Assembly (NCBI GenBank): GCA_964454335.1
Contig: CAYVVT010000001.1
Span: 558,001 to 622,000 of the forward strand
DNA: 64,000 nt
From: CAYVVT01 sp964454335
GTDB lineage: Bacteria; Fidelibacterota; UBA8477; JABMPR01
Reading direction: 5' to 3'
Shown piece by piece: positions 1 to 7,985 of this stretch (its first letter is position 1; each line of letters opens with the position of its first letter). The notes beneath the pieces are model-generated. The model searched no databases. It saw only the letters and a list, made by a program, of their open reading frames with translations, and was not told where the DNA came from. Made by a program: the position numbers and the translations under genes.

Positions 1-1637
1 AGTCGGACGGTAAACTGGTGGTAGCCGGATATTATGAGTCGGCTTCCACAAACAATGACGTGGTGCTGCTCAGGTATGACAGCGATGGAAGTCTGGATAC
101 CGGATTCGATTCCGATGGCATTGTGACCACCAATATCATAACGAGTGGGGAATCCTATTCGACTGATTTCTGCAAGGCCGTCATGCAACAATCGGACGAC
201 AAGCTGGTCATTGTAGGACACTGCTACGTTTCAGTGGAGATGGCTCCCGGTGCCGGTAATATCCGTCAGGGAGAAGATGAGTATTACTTCTTTGCTGCTC
301 GCTATAATACGGATGGCAGCCTGGATACCGGATTTGACTCAGACGGTATTGCCACTCAGCAGATTAGCACTGCAGGCATGGATGTTACGGATGGACTCAT
401 ACAGAGTGATGGCAAGATCGTTGGAGTCGGGACCGATACTGACAATTACCTGGCCCTGTTATTTCGCTATAACACCAACGGCAGCCTGGATACAGGCTTC
501 GACTCGGATGGCTATGCTACGCCCTCAATGATCACGGGATCTGAATATCTATACGGTGTGGCCCAACAGTCCAGCGGTAAGCTGGTTGTAGGTGGATACA
601 TAAGCAGTGGCGGATACGACTTTATGGTTGCTCGATTCAACACGAATGGCAGCCTGGATACCGGTTTTGATTCTGATGGTGTTGCCACGGCCAGTTTCAC
701 CAGCGGCATCCTGGAAGGCGGGTATTGCTTCATCCAGCAGGGCGACGGGAAACTCGTCGTTGCTGGATGGTACTCCAGCGGGAATGAAGATTTTGCAGTG
801 GTATGCTTTAACAGTGATGGTAGCGTGGACACTGATTTTGGTTCCAGCGGCTTGGCAAGTGTCGCGATCAGCTCTAATTCTGATGTTGCATTCGGAATCA
901 CGCAGCAGTCTGCTGGCGGGGTAGACGGCAAACTGGTAGTTGCCGGTAAGTCAAATAATGGCAGCAACGATGACTTTGCCGTGATCCGCCTTGACCAGAC
1001 AGACTCTTCTCTCCCGATTGAGCTTGCTTCATTCGATGCTTCCCTGGATGGGAACGCCGTCAAACTTACCTGGTTTACGGAGTCGGAACTTGAGAATCAG
1101 GGATTTATCGTCAGCCGCCAGACAGGGCGTTCCGGTCCCTGGGAGGAGCTGGCTTCCTTCACAACACATCGTGGTTTGAGTGGGCAGGGATCAACTACCA
1201 GAGCCCACCGCTATGAGTTCAAAGACACACAGGTAAGAGATGGCCAGACCTACACCTATATGTTATCGGATGTGAATTTCAGGAACATACGCACCGATCA
1301 TCGGGATCATATAACCACCATTACCTATATGGCCACCCGTGATCGCATCGCACCGGAGGCATTCAACGTGCGTTCACTGTACCCCAACCCTTTCAACCCC
1401 ATCATCACCATTCAATATGACCTTTTGGAACCAACCGATGTTCATTTCAACGTCTATGATATGAACGGTCGTCTGATGCATAGTCATGATCAGAGCGATC
1501 ATCCGGTGGGCCATTCCTTTCAGCTGTCCTGGGATGGAACGGACCTTCTCAACAATCTGGCACCCGCGGGGATCTATGTGCTGAAACTTGAAGCCGGTAA
1601 CATAAAGATGGTACGCAAAGTGACCCTGGTTCGCTGA
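1..1637 (+). CDS. Secreted delta-60-repeat protein with T9SS-type sorting domain (5' partial)
   Basis: The frame is already open at base 3, so the true start lies before the window. At least five degenerate units of about 55-60 residues recur, each pairing a KLVVAG-like strand with N(T/S)(D/N)GSLDTGFDSDG. This is the delta-60 repeat pattern (TIGR02608-like), expected to form a beta-propeller or solenoid. A linker follows, then a C-terminal domain of about 85 residues with YPNPFNP, VYDMNGR and GIYVLKL, ending in KVTLVR, which matches the T9SS type A sorting domain. Export and surface attachment are inferred from that domain; the binding target is unknown. A terminator hairpin follows directly. 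Confidence 0.85.
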   Translation, partial: SDGKLVVAGYYESASTNNDVVLLRYDSDGSLDTGFDSDGIVTTNIITSGESYSTDFCKAVMQQSDDKLVIVGHCYVSVEMAPGAGNIRQGEDEYYFFAARYNTDGSLDTGFDSDGIATQQISTAGMDVTDGLIQSDGKIVGVGTDTDNYLALLFRYNTNGSLDTGFDSDGYATPSMITGSEYLYGVAQQSSGKLVVGGYISSGGYDFMVARFNTNGSLDTGFDSDGVATASFTSGILEGGYCFIQQGDGKLVVAGWYSSGNEDFAVVCFNSDGSVDTDFGSSGLASVAISSNSDVAFGITQQSAGGVDGKLVVAGKSNNGSNDDFAVIRLDQTDSSLPIELASFDASLDGNAVKLTWFTESELENQGFIVSRQTGRSGPWEELASFTTHRGLSGQGSTTRAHRYEFKDTQVRDGQTYTYMLSDVNFRNIRTDHRDHITTITYMATRDRIAPEAFNVRSLYPNPFNPIITIQYDLLEPTDVHFNVYDMNGRLMHSHDQSDHPVGHSFQLSWDGTDLLNNLAPAGIYVLKLEAGNIKMVRKVTLVR

Positions 1638-1661
1638 CAGACAGTTATCCCGACAATCATG

Positions 1662-1688
1662 AAAGGCCGGTTTGCACCGGCCTTTTCT
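1662..1688 (+). terminator. Rho-independent terminator after the delta-60 protein
   Basis: A perfect 10-bp stem (1662-1671 with 1676-1685) closes a TTGC loop and runs into TTTTCTATTT. It lies 24 bases past the stop codon. Confidence 0.8.
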
Positions 1689-1755
1689 ATTTCCTTGCAG
1701 GCAAGGAATTCTACCTTTCCCAATTCTTGGCAAAGGATTACATTCCCGTCTCATC

Positions 1756-2409
1756 ATGAAACAGTTGATTTTCGGGATAATATTCAGCCTGTTCAGCATC
1801 CTGCTCGCCCAGGATTCCACAGTCTTCTACACCCACTGGGACCGCATAGTTGTCGGTGACATCCTTTCGGCGGATTCAATTGGTGGGAGAGCCCACTCGG
1901 TGGTGAGTTTCAGGAATGAAAGGCCCATACGGATCCAGCATTATGGCGAGAAGGGTGATCTGTTGGCCTACCAGGAAAATCAATTTGACTCTTTGGGCAA
2001 TCATCTGACGAGGAAAGATTTCTATCCAAACGGAGAGCTTATGGAGGAATGGGTTTTCCAGAATGATCTCATGGACATCCACCTGTTCCGTCGTATCTAT
2101 GGTGACAGCTTCAAACCAACGAACAGGAACTACACGGTACAACGCACCTTCAACAGGCAAGGTCGCGAAACCGGCTATTATGTTCGAGGCGTCGATGGCA
2201 AGGACATGTGTCACCAGATCACGGAATACAACGCAGATAACAGAAAATCACGCGAGTTGCTTGTAGATGACCTGCGTGGGGATACCATTCTCGAGCGTAA
2301 ATATCGCTATAAAGGTGACCGGACCATATTAGAGGAATTCGATGGGCGGGGGAAAATGATCCAACGTGTCGTCCTGTTCGACGATGACGTCATACCGGCC
2401 CAACCATAG
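1756..2409 (+). CDS. Exported protein with YwqK/MORN-like repeats, function unknown
   Basis: The 217-residue protein starts with a clear signal peptide (MKQLIFGIIFSLFSILLAQ). I chose the ATG at 1756 because the upstream extension of the frame is not signal-like. The mature part contains short units such as QFDSLGNHLTRKDFYPNGEL and YNADNRKSRELLVDD. These resemble the YPNGKL-type antiparallel repeats of YwqK/MORN-variant proteins, but no family is certain. The protein probably sits in the periplasm or on the surface. A TPR gene follows 29 bases downstream and may be co-transcribed. No catalytic motif is visible. Confidence 0.65.
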   Translation: MKQLIFGIIFSLFSILLAQDSTVFYTHWDRIVVGDILSADSIGGRAHSVVSFRNERPIRIQHYGEKGDLLAYQENQFDSLGNHLTRKDFYPNGELMEEWVFQNDLMDIHLFRRIYGDSFKPTNRNYTVQRTFNRQGRETGYYVRGVDGKDMCHQITEYNADNRKSRELLVDDLRGDTILERKYRYKGDRTILEEFDGRGKMIQRVVLFDDDVIPAQP

Positions 2410-2438
2410 ATGGAAGTTAACGAGGAGGAAAACTGAGT

Positions 2439-3245
2439 ATGAGACCCTTCCCTGTATTAATGATCCTGGTGACATGTGTCGCATTCCTATGTGCCCAGGA
2501 GGAGATGGAAGCTCCGGCAGATACGATGACCGCGGAGGAAATGACAGCGATGAAGGTCGCTGAGCTGCTGGAGGAAGCAGAGGCGATCCACGACGACAAG
2601 GATTACGACAAGACCATGGAGATTCTCATGGAAGCCATCAAACTGGATGGAGAGAATCACGAGATCCTGTATAAGATCTCCCGTGGTTATTTTGATTTCG
2701 CGGATCGCAAACCAGATGATTTTGAATATCAGAAGGATTACGTGTATACCGGTCTGGAATACGCAAAGAAAGCCCTGGATTCAAATCCCAACAGTGCCGG
2801 CGGTCATAAATGGTACGCCATCCATATCGGCCGTATTGGCGAGATCGAGGGGACCAAGCAGAAGATACTGAACTCCTACGAGGTCAAGGAACACACGATG
2901 AAGGCCATCGAACTTGATCCGGAAGAAGCGGCCAATTATCATGTGATGGGCCGTTGGCATTACGCACTTTCAGAATTGTCCTGGTTCGAAGCCCAGGTGG
3001 CATCCCTGATCTATGCAAAACTCCCCGAAGCGTCTTTTGAAGAAGCCCTGGAATTCTTCAAGAAAGCCAATGCCCTGGATGAAGAGGACATTCGCAATAT
3101 GTTGTATGCGGGACATTGTCTCGTGGAGCTTGACAACGACGAGGAAGCGGCTAAATGGTACCGCATGGCCCTGGCTGCCGAGGCCACGAGTGACAGTGAC
3201 AAGGCTCTGCAGACTCAGGCCCAGGAAGCACTGGACGACCTGTAA
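2439..3245 (+). CDS. TPR protein similar to eukaryotic RMDN (regulator of microtubule dynamics)
   Basis: The 268-residue protein has a hydrophobic signal or anchor (residues 1-20) and then TPR-like helical pairs. The start follows a strong GAGGAGG ribosome site at 2422-2428. Segments HKWYAIHIGRIGEIEGTKQK, KEHTMKAIELDPEEA, HVMGRWHYALSELSWFEAQV and EEALEFFKKANALDEEDI follow the order I recall for animal RMDN1-3 (FAM82) proteins, including the HKWYA and HxMGxWxY signatures. Bacterial members exist, but I know of no assigned role. Envelope location is inferred from the leader. The adjacent terminator at 3271 ends the transcript. Confidence 0.8.
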   Translation: MRPFPVLMILVTCVAFLCAQEEMEAPADTMTAEEMTAMKVAELLEEAEAIHDDKDYDKTMEILMEAIKLDGENHEILYKISRGYFDFADRKPDDFEYQKDYVYTGLEYAKKALDSNPNSAGGHKWYAIHIGRIGEIEGTKQKILNSYEVKEHTMKAIELDPEEAANYHVMGRWHYALSELSWFEAQVASLIYAKLPEASFEEALEFFKKANALDEEDIRNMLYAGHCLVELDNDEEAAKWYRMALAAEATSDSDKALQTQAQEALDDL

Positions 3246-3270
3246 ACCATTACACCATGGCAGGTATAGG

Positions 3271-3298
3271 AACGGACATCATTTGATGTCCGTTTCTA
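3271..3298 (+). terminator. Rho-independent terminator after the RMDN-like gene
   Basis: The 10-bp stem AACGGACATC/GATGTCCGTT (3271-3280 with 3285-3294) has a four-base loop and is followed by TTCTATTCT, 25 bases after the stop codon. Confidence 0.75.
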
Positions 3299-3421
3299 TT
3301 CTACTTGGTCGGCACTCAGCCAAAGTTGTGAAAAAGATGGCATTCAGACCGATCTGATCTTTTATTCCCTGCGGTAAAATGAAAGCCTGGTGTACAAACC
3401 CAATTTCTCAGAGAGGGATCC

Positions 3422-4348
3422 ATGAAGCTGCCTGATCCGATCCAGCCCGGCGCTACCATCGCCGTTATTTCTCCCGCCTCACCTCCAAAGCCCTACCGTT
3501 TGCTTCGGGGAATAGACTATCTTGAGAATCGCGGGTTCACTGTCAGACTGGGGAAACATATACAGCTGCACAATAAATATCTGGCTGGATCGGGACCTCA
3601 ACAACTGGAAGACCTTCACTGGGCGTTCGCGGATGATCAGATCGACGCCATCATCTGCAGCCGCGGCGGTTATGGAACACCACGCTACCTCAAAGAGGTC
3701 GACTATGAGCTGATCGCTACCAATCCCAAGCCATTCATCGGATATTCGGATATAACAGCACTGCAATGCGGCATGCTGGTGTATTCTGAACTGATCACAT
3801 ACTCAGCACCCATGGTGGCCATCGAGATGGGAGCCGAGAAGGGTATCGATCCATATACGGAAGCGATGTACTGGGAACTGGTAGGTAAACCCCTGTCCGG
3901 GCAGGTCTTGAGAAATCCAGACGATGAAGAACTCACAGTCTTCTCAGCAGGTACCGGACGCGGTCAACTCGTCGGTGGCTGTCTTTCGCTTTTCAACAAT
4001 CTGATGGGTACGGAGTTCATGCCTGATTTCAAGGGCAGGATCCTGGTACTCGAGGATATCGGCGAGAATGTACAGCACGTTGACCGTATGCTCAGCCAGT
4101 TCAAAATGGCCGGGTTCTTTGAACCTGGTGGGATCAACGGCCTGCTGCTGGGCCAGTTCATCGACACCTGGGAAAAGGCGGACGAAAACGACTTCAGCCT
4201 GGATGAGCTGATCCGGGATATCATCGGTGAAGTTGACATCCCCATCGTTGCCAATCTTGCCTATGGGCATGGCGATAGAAAGATGGGTCTGCCCATTGGA
4301 GCGGAAGTGGAACTTAATACTGACGAAGGTACTATCACTCTCTTATGA
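3422..4348 (+). CDS. S66-family LD-carboxypeptidase (LdcA/MccF-like)
   Basis: The 308-residue protein covers the whole peptidase S66 fold. The nucleophile elbow GYSD places Ser109, LVLEDIGE gives Glu211 and AYGHGDRKMGLPIG gives His283, so the Ser-Glu-His triad of the family is complete. The CSRGGYG motif at 79-85 is also typical. Family members cleave the L,D-peptide bond to the terminal D-Ala of murein tetrapeptides in the cytoplasm, while MccF paralogues cleave peptidyl-nucleotides. Substrate cannot be decided here. No signal peptide is present, consistent with murein recycling. The stop codon overlaps the next start by four bases (ATGA). Confidence 0.9.
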   Translation: MKLPDPIQPGATIAVISPASPPKPYRLLRGIDYLENRGFTVRLGKHIQLHNKYLAGSGPQQLEDLHWAFADDQIDAIICSRGGYGTPRYLKEVDYELIATNPKPFIGYSDITALQCGMLVYSELITYSAPMVAIEMGAEKGIDPYTEAMYWELVGKPLSGQVLRNPDDEELTVFSAGTGRGQLVGGCLSLFNNLMGTEFMPDFKGRILVLEDIGENVQHVDRMLSQFKMAGFFEPGGINGLLLGQFIDTWEKADENDFSLDELIRDIIGEVDIPIVANLAYGHGDRKMGLPIGAEVELNTDEGTITLL

Positions 4349-4974
4349 ACCCGGTACTGATCGAAATCATCGGTTATGCGGGTACGACACTCGTGGCCAT
4401 CTCGCTGGCCATGCAGAACGTACGCTATCTCCGCTGGATCAATCTCATAGGAACCGTGTGTTTTGCGATCTACGGAATACTGCTGAACATCGTGCCGGTG
4501 ATCGTTGCCAACAGTTTCATTTTCCTGGCCCACGTATACTACCTTTCACGGATGATGCTCAACCAGGAGCATTTCCTCATCGTACCGGTGACCGCGGTGA
4601 CCAGTGCCTTCCTGCCGAAATTCCTGCAATTCTACAAAAGCGATCTGCTGCGGCAGTTCCCCCGCTTCAACATTGATGAGATCGAACACTGGCGACATGT
4701 CTTCATCGCACGCGATATGCGGCCTGTAGGTCTGTTCAGCTATGAGTACCGGGACAATCAAGAGGTGCTCATACACCTGGATTACGTGATCCCGACCTTT
4801 CGTGATTACAAAACGGCCAGGTTCCTGTTTGACGAATTCGACCATATGCTGGCCGAGAAGGGATTCAAAGGCTATACAACCTACTCATACAGCAAGCTTT
4901 ATCGACGCTATCTTCTGAGAATGGGATTTTCTCAGGATCCTGAGAATGAACACAAATTCACAAAAGGGATATAA
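4345..4974 (+). CDS. YgjV-like inner-membrane domain fused to a GNAT-like domain
   Basis: Residues 1-95 contain about three hydrophobic helices in the arrangement of the YgjV/Imp inner-membrane family (GYAGTTLVAISLAMQNVRYLRW). Residues 115-209 are soluble and GNAT-like: FIARDMRPVGLFSYEYRD, a DYVIPTFRDYK stretch and FKGYTTYSYSKLYRRYLLRM, where the last part resembles the acceptor-side helix of N-acetyltransferases. An acyl-transfer function facing the cytoplasm is inference. The gene is translationally coupled to the S66 peptidase (ATGA overlap), and its own stop abuts the next ATG. Confidence 0.7.
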   Translation: MNPVLIEIIGYAGTTLVAISLAMQNVRYLRWINLIGTVCFAIYGILLNIVPVIVANSFIFLAHVYYLSRMMLNQEHFLIVPVTAVTSAFLPKFLQFYKSDLLRQFPRFNIDEIEHWRHVFIARDMRPVGLFSYEYRDNQEVLIHLDYVIPTFRDYKTARFLFDEFDHMLAEKGFKGYTTYSYSKLYRRYLLRMGFSQDPENEHKFTKGI

Positions 4975-5574
4975 ATGAACTTTACGAATATTCTGACCGT
5001 TATCCTCATTTTGCTCCTGCTTACCAGTGTAATTATGGCTGGCATGCGCTGGAAAAAGGGCTCCGGTCCCACAGCTTCCGATATCGGCATCGAGTCAATT
5101 TATGATCTGACCATGTCAGATATTGATGGTGAGGAAATAAAGCTGGAAGCATTCAGGGGAGATGTACTGCTCCTGGTGAATGTGGCCAGTAAATGTGGAT
5201 ACACGTACCAGTATGAGGGGCTGCAGGAACTCTATCGTACATATAAAGACCGTGGATTCAAGGTTCTCGGTTTCCCGGCCAACAACTTCATGCGACAGGA
5301 ACCTGGCAGCAATGAGGACATAAAGACATTCTGCAGCGTGGAATACGAGGTGAGCTTCCCTATGTTTGCCAAGATCTCCGTGAAGGGCAAGGATAAGCAT
5401 CCCTTATATGTGTATCTCACCGACAAGCAAAAGCACCCGGAAACGGGTGGTGGGATCACTTGGAATTTCAACAAGTTCCTGGTGGATCGTGATGGCAAGG
5501 TCATTGCAAGGTTCGGGACGAAAATTGAACCGCTGAGTGATGAGTTGATCACTGCTCTGGAGGAGATCCTCTAG
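4975..5574 (+). CDS. Membrane-anchored glutathione/thioredoxin peroxidase (GPx family)
   Basis: The 199-residue protein has an N-terminal transmembrane segment (residues 5-24) and then a complete GPx domain. Peroxidatic Cys74 sits in NVASKCGYT, and Gln108, Trp163 and Asn164 (TWNFNKFLVDRDG) complete the catalytic tetrad. In GFPANNFMRQEPGSNE the usual middle Cys of FPCNQF is Ala102. Cys120 in TFCSVEYEVSFP matches the resolving Cys of plant and Drosophila thioredoxin-dependent GPx enzymes, so thioredoxin reduction is likely. The protein would reduce hydroperoxides at the membrane. The start codon directly follows the upstream stop. Confidence 0.9.
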   Translation: MNFTNILTVILILLLLTSVIMAGMRWKKGSGPTASDIGIESIYDLTMSDIDGEEIKLEAFRGDVLLLVNVASKCGYTYQYEGLQELYRTYKDRGFKVLGFPANNFMRQEPGSNEDIKTFCSVEYEVSFPMFAKISVKGKDKHPLYVYLTDKQKHPETGGGITWNFNKFLVDRDGKVIARFGTKIEPLSDELITALEEIL

Positions 5575-5607
5575 CGGTTCCAGGGATCAGCAATAAGGAT
5601 AAATGAA

Positions 5608-6282
5608 ATGCTTCGCACGCTTGTAGTAGCTATGATCATCCTGCCAATGGCACTGTCTGTATCGGGCCAGAACCTGCAGCTGCATTATGAGACTGACCAG
5701 GATCGCCAGTATCCGGTGGCCATGCTCGAGATGTATAAATTTGACAACTGGGGAGGTACCTACTGGTTTATCACCATGGATTTTACCGATCCCCTGGAGC
5801 TTGGCGAGAAGAGCCTCAGCCTGATGTATGGCGAGATCGCTCGCTATATCAATTTCAAATTGATCAATCCGCTGAGCCTGACTCTGCAGTATAATGATGG
5901 TGTCGCCTTCTGGGGTCCCATGGGTCGAGCATGGCTGGGCGGGGTCAGCTATCCACTGCCACTGAGCAAAGGTGCCGCCCAGTTTGACCTACTGGCCAGG
6001 GTTCCCCAGGATCCCGATGGCCTGGATGGACAGGTCACCCTCGCCTGGTTCTACCCCTTCGGTGAAGGAAAACTGCAGTTCGTGGGCTACTGGGATACCT
6101 GGACGGAAACCGAAGCAGATGGCAACAAGAGTGTCGTCATCCTTTCTGAACCGCAGTTCTGGTATAATGTCTGGGAAAATTTCGATCTGGGACTGGGTGT
6201 GGAACTGGGCTATAATTTTCCGGTCTTCAATGCCGAAGAATGGAAACTCTATCCCAACCTCAGCATGCGCTGGAACTTCTAG
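5608..6282 (+). CDS. DUF5020/Tsx-like outer-membrane barrel protein
   Basis: The 224-residue protein has a signal peptide (MLRTLVVAMIILPMALSVSGQ) and then alternating strands. The order LQLHYE, VAMLEMYKFDNWGGTYWFITMDF and SLMYGEIARYI is what I recall for DUF5020 proteins, relatives of the nucleoside channel Tsx. It ends in a terminal aromatic residue (LSMRWNF), normal for BAM-inserted barrels. A nucleoside or small-solute channel is the family expectation; the substrate is not visible. It closes the plus-strand run and is followed by a bidirectional terminator. Confidence 0.75.
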   Translation: MLRTLVVAMIILPMALSVSGQNLQLHYETDQDRQYPVAMLEMYKFDNWGGTYWFITMDFTDPLELGEKSLSLMYGEIARYINFKLINPLSLTLQYNDGVAFWGPMGRAWLGGVSYPLPLSKGAAQFDLLARVPQDPDGLDGQVTLAWFYPFGEGKLQFVGYWDTWTETEADGNKSVVILSEPQFWYNVWENFDLGLGVELGYNFPVFNAEEWKLYPNLSMRWNF

Positions 6283-6297
6283 AGAACTCTCAGTTTT

Positions 6298-6326
6298 AAA
6301 AAAGCCCGCTTCTGGCGGGCTTTTTC
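6298..6326. terminator. Bidirectional terminator between convergent genes
   Basis: The 9-bp stem AAAGCCCGC/GCGGGCTTT (6301-6309 with 6315-6323) is flanked by an A-tract on the left and TTTTT on the right. It therefore serves the porin-like gene on the plus strand and the amidohydrolase-like gene on the minus strand. Confidence 0.8.
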
Positions 6327-6346
6327 ATTTTAAATGAATGTGAAGA

Positions 6347-7516
6347 TCAGGTGACAGGCAACATCTTCGCCGTGGACAGCAGGATATATTCATTCGGATC
6401 ACTGATGCTGCTCTCGGATGAAACCGAGAAAATCTTGGCGTCCTTTCCGATTTCCAGGGATCCGATACGGTCACTGAATCCCAGGGCCCTGGCCCCGTTC
6501 AAGGTGGCCATCTCGAGGATCTCCGGCGGCTTGAATCCGTACTCGGCGCTGGCTGACCGCATTTCCCGGCGCATATCCATATGCTCTGCAAAGGTCCCCA
6601 GACAGATATTGAAACCACGGCTCTGGATCAATTGACCCGGTGATGTCCCCAATTCCCAGGCCCGATCAAAACGTGGGTGGAGACAGATATGGAAGGTCTC
6701 GGATCTATCATTCAGCAGATCCAGCTCCTCTTCCGTCACCATGATCATCTGGGAAAGGATATTATCCCGAGCTGCAAAGGCATTTGACAGAAAGTAATGG
6801 ATGGGGGAACACTGGGGTGGTTTCCAGCGATAGTCCATGTCTTCGCGTCCCAGCAGGTATTGATAGATCCGCCCCAGGCCCTTGGCGAAGAAGATCTCCT
6901 CATCTTTGAGGAAGGCCAGCGGAAGAGCGGTGCGCGAATTGGCCTTGGCGATCTCCCGAAAGATCTCAGGTGCTAGATTGAACAGGAAATCACCAGCCGC
7001 GTGGAACTTCAGCAGGTCAGTATCCTCGAACTGTTTTCTGGTTCTCCAGATCTCCTTGGCTTCATAACTGCGGAAGCCCCGCAACAGGTGAAAGATAGTG
7101 GAATAGATCCCTGAGTGCTCAAGGTGTACACTGATCTCCGGGTGCGCCGTACGAATACCGATTGCTGCGGTACCGTAGTCATAACAACGCTTGATACTGC
7201 TCAGGATGAGACTCTCGATCTCAGTGGCTGAGATATTCTTGGCATATTGCCGGGCTGCATTCAACCACCCGAGGAAATTGCCCTTATAGACGGTCTGATT
7301 CTCGGCTTCGGGATAATCGGGATGGAACAGGGTATTCACCAGAGCGGGGAAGATGACAGTGGTACCCAGATCCTGTGCGGCGCTGCGATCACCGGTAAAA
7401 GAGTCAGCGTTACCCAGCCCTACGATCTTGTTCTCCTCGATGGACACATAGCCGTTATGAATAGGATCTCCGACGACCGGTAGGATCCACTCTGCAAAAA
7501 AAGTGCGTTGGCTCAT
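6347..7516 (-). CDS. Amidohydrolase-superfamily protein with a degenerate metal site
   Basis: The 389-residue protein has the composite-domain amidohydrolase layout: an N-terminal strand ending in IFPALVN, a barrel, and a C-terminal PPEILEMATLNGARALGF...IGSLEIGKDAKI, typical of the TRZ/ATZ-MqnF deaminase branch. The metal-binding NxHxH reads NTLFH, so the first His is Leu. The late LGTD/DGT Asp motif reads LGTFAEHMDM, so the Asp is also lost. I infer that it no longer binds a catalytic zinc in the usual way, either as a pseudoenzyme or with changed chemistry. It is divergent from the chorismate mutase gene. Confidence 0.75.
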   Translation of the reverse strand: MSQRTFFAEWILPVVGDPIHNGYVSIEENKIVGLGNADSFTGDRSAAQDLGTTVIFPALVNTLFHPDYPEAENQTVYKGNFLGWLNAARQYAKNISATEIESLILSSIKRCYDYGTAAIGIRTAHPEISVHLEHSGIYSTIFHLLRGFRSYEAKEIWRTRKQFEDTDLLKFHAAGDFLFNLAPEIFREIAKANSRTALPLAFLKDEEIFFAKGLGRIYQYLLGREDMDYRWKPPQCSPIHYFLSNAFAARDNILSQMIMVTEEELDLLNDRSETFHICLHPRFDRAWELGTSPGQLIQSRGFNICLGTFAEHMDMRREMRSASAEYGFKPPEILEMATLNGARALGFSDRIGSLEIGKDAKIFSVSSESSISDPNEYILLSTAKMLPVT

Positions 7517-7688
7517 ACTTTTAATCTAATGGTTTTCCCCACGAATGGAAATCTTCCCTTTCAGGATGCAAGAATTTGACGGAGCGATCCTCCTGCACGG
7601 CCCGGCAGCACGGGCGGCTTCCTCCCACAATGCAGCTTCTGATGTTTGGGTGGTGCAGTTGCCCTTTGGTGATATATTTGATCCCAGA

Positions 7689-7955
7689 ATGCCTTCCATT
7701 GAAAAACATCGCCAGTCCATCGACCGCCTGGACATGAATATCCTTGAGCTCATCAAGGAACGGATCGCACATGTACGGGCTATTCGCTTCATCAAGGATG
7801 CCGAAAAGTTACCACAGGACATCCCGGAACGTGAGGAGGAGATCATGGAACGATTGGTGGTGAAAGCAGGCAAGGACATTTCTGCTGGGTCCGTCAGGGC
7901 GATCTGGAATACCCTGATCAGAGAAGGGAAATTGACCGCACGCACGGATGATTGA
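7689..7955 (+). CDS. Chorismate mutase, AroQ class
   Basis: The 88-residue all-alpha domain carries the AroQ signature: IDRLDMNILELIKERIAHV in helix 1, IRFIKDAEKLP before helix 2, PEREEEIMERL and a final VRAIWNTLIREGKL. It would convert chorismate to prephenate for Phe/Tyr synthesis. I start at the ATG at 7689, which gives normal family length. The frame is open back to an ATG at 7545, but the extra 48 residues resemble nothing and would leave only 28 bases for divergent promoters. Malate dehydrogenase follows 30 bases downstream. Confidence 0.8.
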   Translation: MPSIEKHRQSIDRLDMNILELIKERIAHVRAIRFIKDAEKLPQDIPEREEEIMERLVVKAGKDISAGSVRAIWNTLIREGKLTARTDD

Positions 7956-7985
7956 GTTTTATCAACAGCACTACAGGAGACATTC

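Noticed and set aside
100..900. Regular DNA repeats suggesting a CRISPR or satellite
   Set aside because: They are codons of the delta-60 protein repeats, in frame and degenerate, with no spacers.
7545..7688. N-terminal extension of the chorismate mutase frame
   Set aside because: The 48 extra residues have no family likeness and would leave 28 bases between divergent starts; normal AroQ length begins at 7689.
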